A stretch of DNA of 7,395 nt from Deltaproteobacteria bacterium (lineage in GTDB: Bacteria > Desulfobacterota > DSM-4660 > Desulfatiglandales > Desulfatiglandaceae), in assembly GCA_021159825.1 (NCBI GenBank), contig JAGHDR010000026.1:1-7395 (forward strand), given 5' to 3'. The notes under the pieces were generated by a model. It searched no databases, was not told where the DNA came from, and worked only from the letters and a program-made list of their open reading frames with translations. Positions 5,893-7,395 of this stretch are shown in pieces. Position 1 is the first letter of the stretch, and every line of letters begins with the position of its first letter. The translations under genes were made by a program, and so were the position numbers.

Positions 5893-7150
5893 CCATGACG
5901 CTGCTCCAGAGACGGCCATTGGGATCGATTCTTTTTCGCGCTGAAACCGCCATGGGGATCGGCACATGGGTATACTCCGTGTCCCAGTACCCCACCACCA
6001 TATTGGTTCGGCCGGCCATGCCCGCATGCACCGCATTGTGCCCCAGTAACAGGCAAAACACGGAATCCTTGGGGTTTGCGGGAACACTCCGAATGATATA
6101 GCTGGGATCAATGTATTTCAGATGCATTTCCATCCCTTCACGCTTGAAATAGTCTCTGATTTCGTCGCGCAGGAAAATACCGATATCGCCGAACCGGACG
6201 TTCCCGGAAGCATCGCATTCCCGCCGCTTTTCCAGCAAATCCTGTCCCGCGCCTTCGGCTACCACAATCACCGAATGGCTGGCCCATTCCAGTTTCTTTT
6301 TCAGGGCGGGCAGAAAACGTTCAAGGCTGAACGGCACCTCCGGTACCAAACAGAAATTGACATCACTGGTGGCCAACGTCGCGTTTGCCGCAATAAACCC
6401 GGATTCCCGCCCCATCAATTTCACCAAACCCACACCGTTTCGCGCCCCCTTCGCTTCCACATGGGCTGCGTAGATACAGGGCTGAGCCGCTGAAACAGCG
6501 GTCTCAAAGCCGAAAGACTGATCCAAAAAGGAAATATCGTTGTCAATGGTTTTGGGAATCCCCACCACACCGATTTTGAGGTTGCGTCGCCCGATCTCCT
6601 CGTTGATGGCCTGGGCGCCCCGTAGCGTACCGTCACCGCCGATAGCAAAGAGGAGCCCTACATTCATGCGCTCCAGGGTATCCACCATTTCCGAAACATC
6701 CTGAGGCCCCCGGGATGAACCGAGAATGGTGCCCCCTCTTCCATGAATATTTTCCACAACCTTCGGGTTCAATTCCACGGGTGCGTGCCGGTACCGGGGT
6801 GAAAGACCCTCATACCCATAACGGTACCCGAAAACCGTGTTGACCTGATAATGGTAATGGAGGCTCAGCACAATGGCGCGGATCACGTCGTTCAAACCGG
6901 GGCAAATTCCGCCGCAGGTCACGATACCGCATTTGAGTTTTGACGGGTCAAAGTAGATTTTTTCTCTCGGCCCGGCCATCTCGAAGCTCGGCAGCGTCTT
7001 TCCGTCTCGAATATACGCCTCGGCTTCTGTCAGGGTGGCGTGAAAAAGGATGCGATCCGCGTCGTCCACGAATTGTCCCACACCAAAAGGGGAGGGCACA
7101 CGGCATTCACCCAGTTTCTCTACCTCCAGATTCAAACCATCTAGTTCCAT
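5852..7150 (-). CDS. 6-phosphofructokinase, plant/trypanosomatid-like clade, probably ATP-dependent
   Basis: Phosphorylates fructose 6-phosphate to fructose 1,6-bisphosphate in glycolysis, or with PPi could run reversibly. The protein has 432 residues, much longer than the 320-residue E. coli PfkA type. Visible parts: an N-terminal extension with VPSPF (18-22) and FVDDADRILFH (27-37); the nucleotide loop TCGGICPGLN (78-87); FGYRYGYEGL (107-116); GGDGT (171-175); PKTIDND (199-205) with the catalytic Asp pair; KLMGRESG (244-251); EGAGQ (299-303); and IIRSVPANPKDSVFC (352-366). GGDGT (Gly at the position that is Asp in PPi enzymes) argues for ATP, while the Lys in PKTIDND is found in PPi enzymes and also in plant and trypanosomatid ATP enzymes. 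The ATG at 7150 has GAGGT (7157-7161) 6 nt upstream. It has its own promoter. Its nearness to apr genes does not by itself imply a role in sulfate reduction. Confidence 0.93.
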   Translation of the reverse strand: MELDGLNLEVEKLGECRVPSPFGVGQFVDDADRILFHATLTEAEAYIRDGKTLPSFEMAGPREKIYFDPSKLKCGIVTCGGICPGLNDVIRAIVLSLHYHYQVNTVFGYRYGYEGLSPRYRHAPVELNPKVVENIHGRGGTILGSSRGPQDVSEMVDTLERMNVGLLFAIGGDGTLRGAQAINEEIGRRNLKIGVVGIPKTIDNDISFLDQSFGFETAVSAAQPCIYAAHVEAKGARNGVGLVKLMGRESGFIAANATLATSDVNFCLVPEVPFSLERFLPALKKKLEWASHSVIVVAEGAGQDLLEKRRECDASGNVRFGDIGIFLRDEIRDYFKREGMEMHLKYIDPSYIIRSVPANPKDSVFCLLLGHNAVHAGMAGRTNMVVGYWDTEYTHVPIPMAVSARKRIDPNGRLWSSVMESTGQPRDLVGSS

Positions 7151-7192
7151 GGGCGGACCTCAATCGCTAAAAACTGAAATCAAAAAATACGA

Positions 7193-7221
7193 AGGATAGA
7201 GAAATGGGGCTTAATTGTCAA
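7193..7221 (-). promoter_or_regulatory. Sigma70-type promoter for the phosphofructokinase gene
   Basis: On the minus strand a perfect -35 TTGACA (7216-7221) is followed by a 17-bp spacer and TATCCT (7193-7198, 4 of 6). The predicted start is near 7186, about 36 nt before the ATG. Confidence 0.6.
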
Positions 7222-7293
7222 CCCTGTTGTGTGAGGTCTGGATATTCGACATAAGCGACAGTTTCTTGAACTGAAGTTTCGCTGTTCTTGATA

Positions 7294-7331
7294 TTTTTTT
7301 GCGAAACACCCAACGGGTGCAATACAAAAAA
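7294..7331. repeat. Imperfect palindrome with T-run and A-run arms
   Basis: The plus strand has seven Ts (7294-7300), a core CACCC-AAC-GGGTG (7307-7319), and six As (7326-7331). The T-run precedes the hairpin on both strands, so it is not a standard intrinsic terminator for either direction. It lies between the possible end of an upstream gene and the phosphofructokinase promoter. No known site is recognised. Confidence 0.35.
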
Positions 7332-7332
7332 G

Positions 7333-7395
7333 TTACACAGAGTAAGCTGCCAATGACAAATCTCCGATGATATTGTTATCAAACATATTTCTTAC
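7333..7395 (-). CDS. Possible last 20 codons of an upstream gene (partial, unrecognised)
   Basis: From the window edge one minus-strand frame stays open for 20 codons and stops with TAA at 7333-7335, ending ...SLAAYSV. The stretch is too short to recognise or to exclude chance. A gene in the same orientation here would fit the direction of everything else in the window. Confidence 0.2.
   Translation of the reverse strand, partial: VRNMFDNNIIGDLSLAAYSV

Noticed and set aside
5582..5944. Plus-strand frame across the apr leader and the 3' end of the phosphofructokinase gene, including a shorter start at 5819 preceded by GGAGGTG
   Set aside because: Most of it is antisense to the apr leader or to phosphofructokinase codons. 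The GGAGGTG is the complement of the apr promoter -35/spacer region and lies 12 nt from the ATG, too far. There is no recognisable domain.
1..7395. A novel defence, mobile or secretion system
   Set aside because: All long frames belong to known families (Qmo, Apr, Pfk), with uniform strand and base composition. No transposase, integrase, CRISPR repeat or toxin-antitoxin pattern was seen.

Overview
This window looks like core energy-metabolism DNA from a sulfate-reducing bacterium. The closest match is Desulfobacterota, and the AprA/QmoA sequences most resemble the Desulfobacteria-type lineages; this taxonomic reading is inference from family knowledge. All genes are on the minus strand, so transcription runs from high to low coordinates. 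I see no mobile element, CRISPR array, tRNA or rRNA.

Layout in transcription order: (1) 7151-7395 is an upstream intergenic stretch with a good sigma70-type promoter and possibly the last codons of a preceding gene. (2) 5852-7150 encodes a 432-residue phosphofructokinase of the plant/trypanosomatid-like clade. (3) 5520-5851 is a 332-bp gap with a strong TTGACA/TATAAA promoter, a Rex-like operator at the predicted transcription start, and a leader of about 260 nt with three hairpins and an orphan perfect Shine-Dalgarno sequence. (4) 5085-5519 is aprB and 3182-5065 is aprA, the two subunits of dissimilatory APS reductase. (5) 3021-3181 holds a clear hairpin terminator behind aprA. (6) 1752-3020 is qmoA, and 1-1747 is the first 582 codons of qmoB, cut by the window edge. 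qmoC is expected just beyond position 1.

Together AprBA reduces adenosine 5'-phosphosulfate (APS) to sulfite and AMP. The membrane-bound Qmo complex is its electron supplier from the quinone pool. The order aprBA-qmoABC is the classical arrangement. The terminator between aprA and qmoA would allow much more AprBA than Qmo from one promoter. The phosphofructokinase has its own promoter and is not obviously part of this pathway.

I do not find a previously undescribed system. The points that deserve a second look are an apparently lost cluster-ligand cysteine in QmoB (Arg577), the structured apr leader with its orphan ribosome-binding site, the Rex-like site, and the intra-operon terminator.
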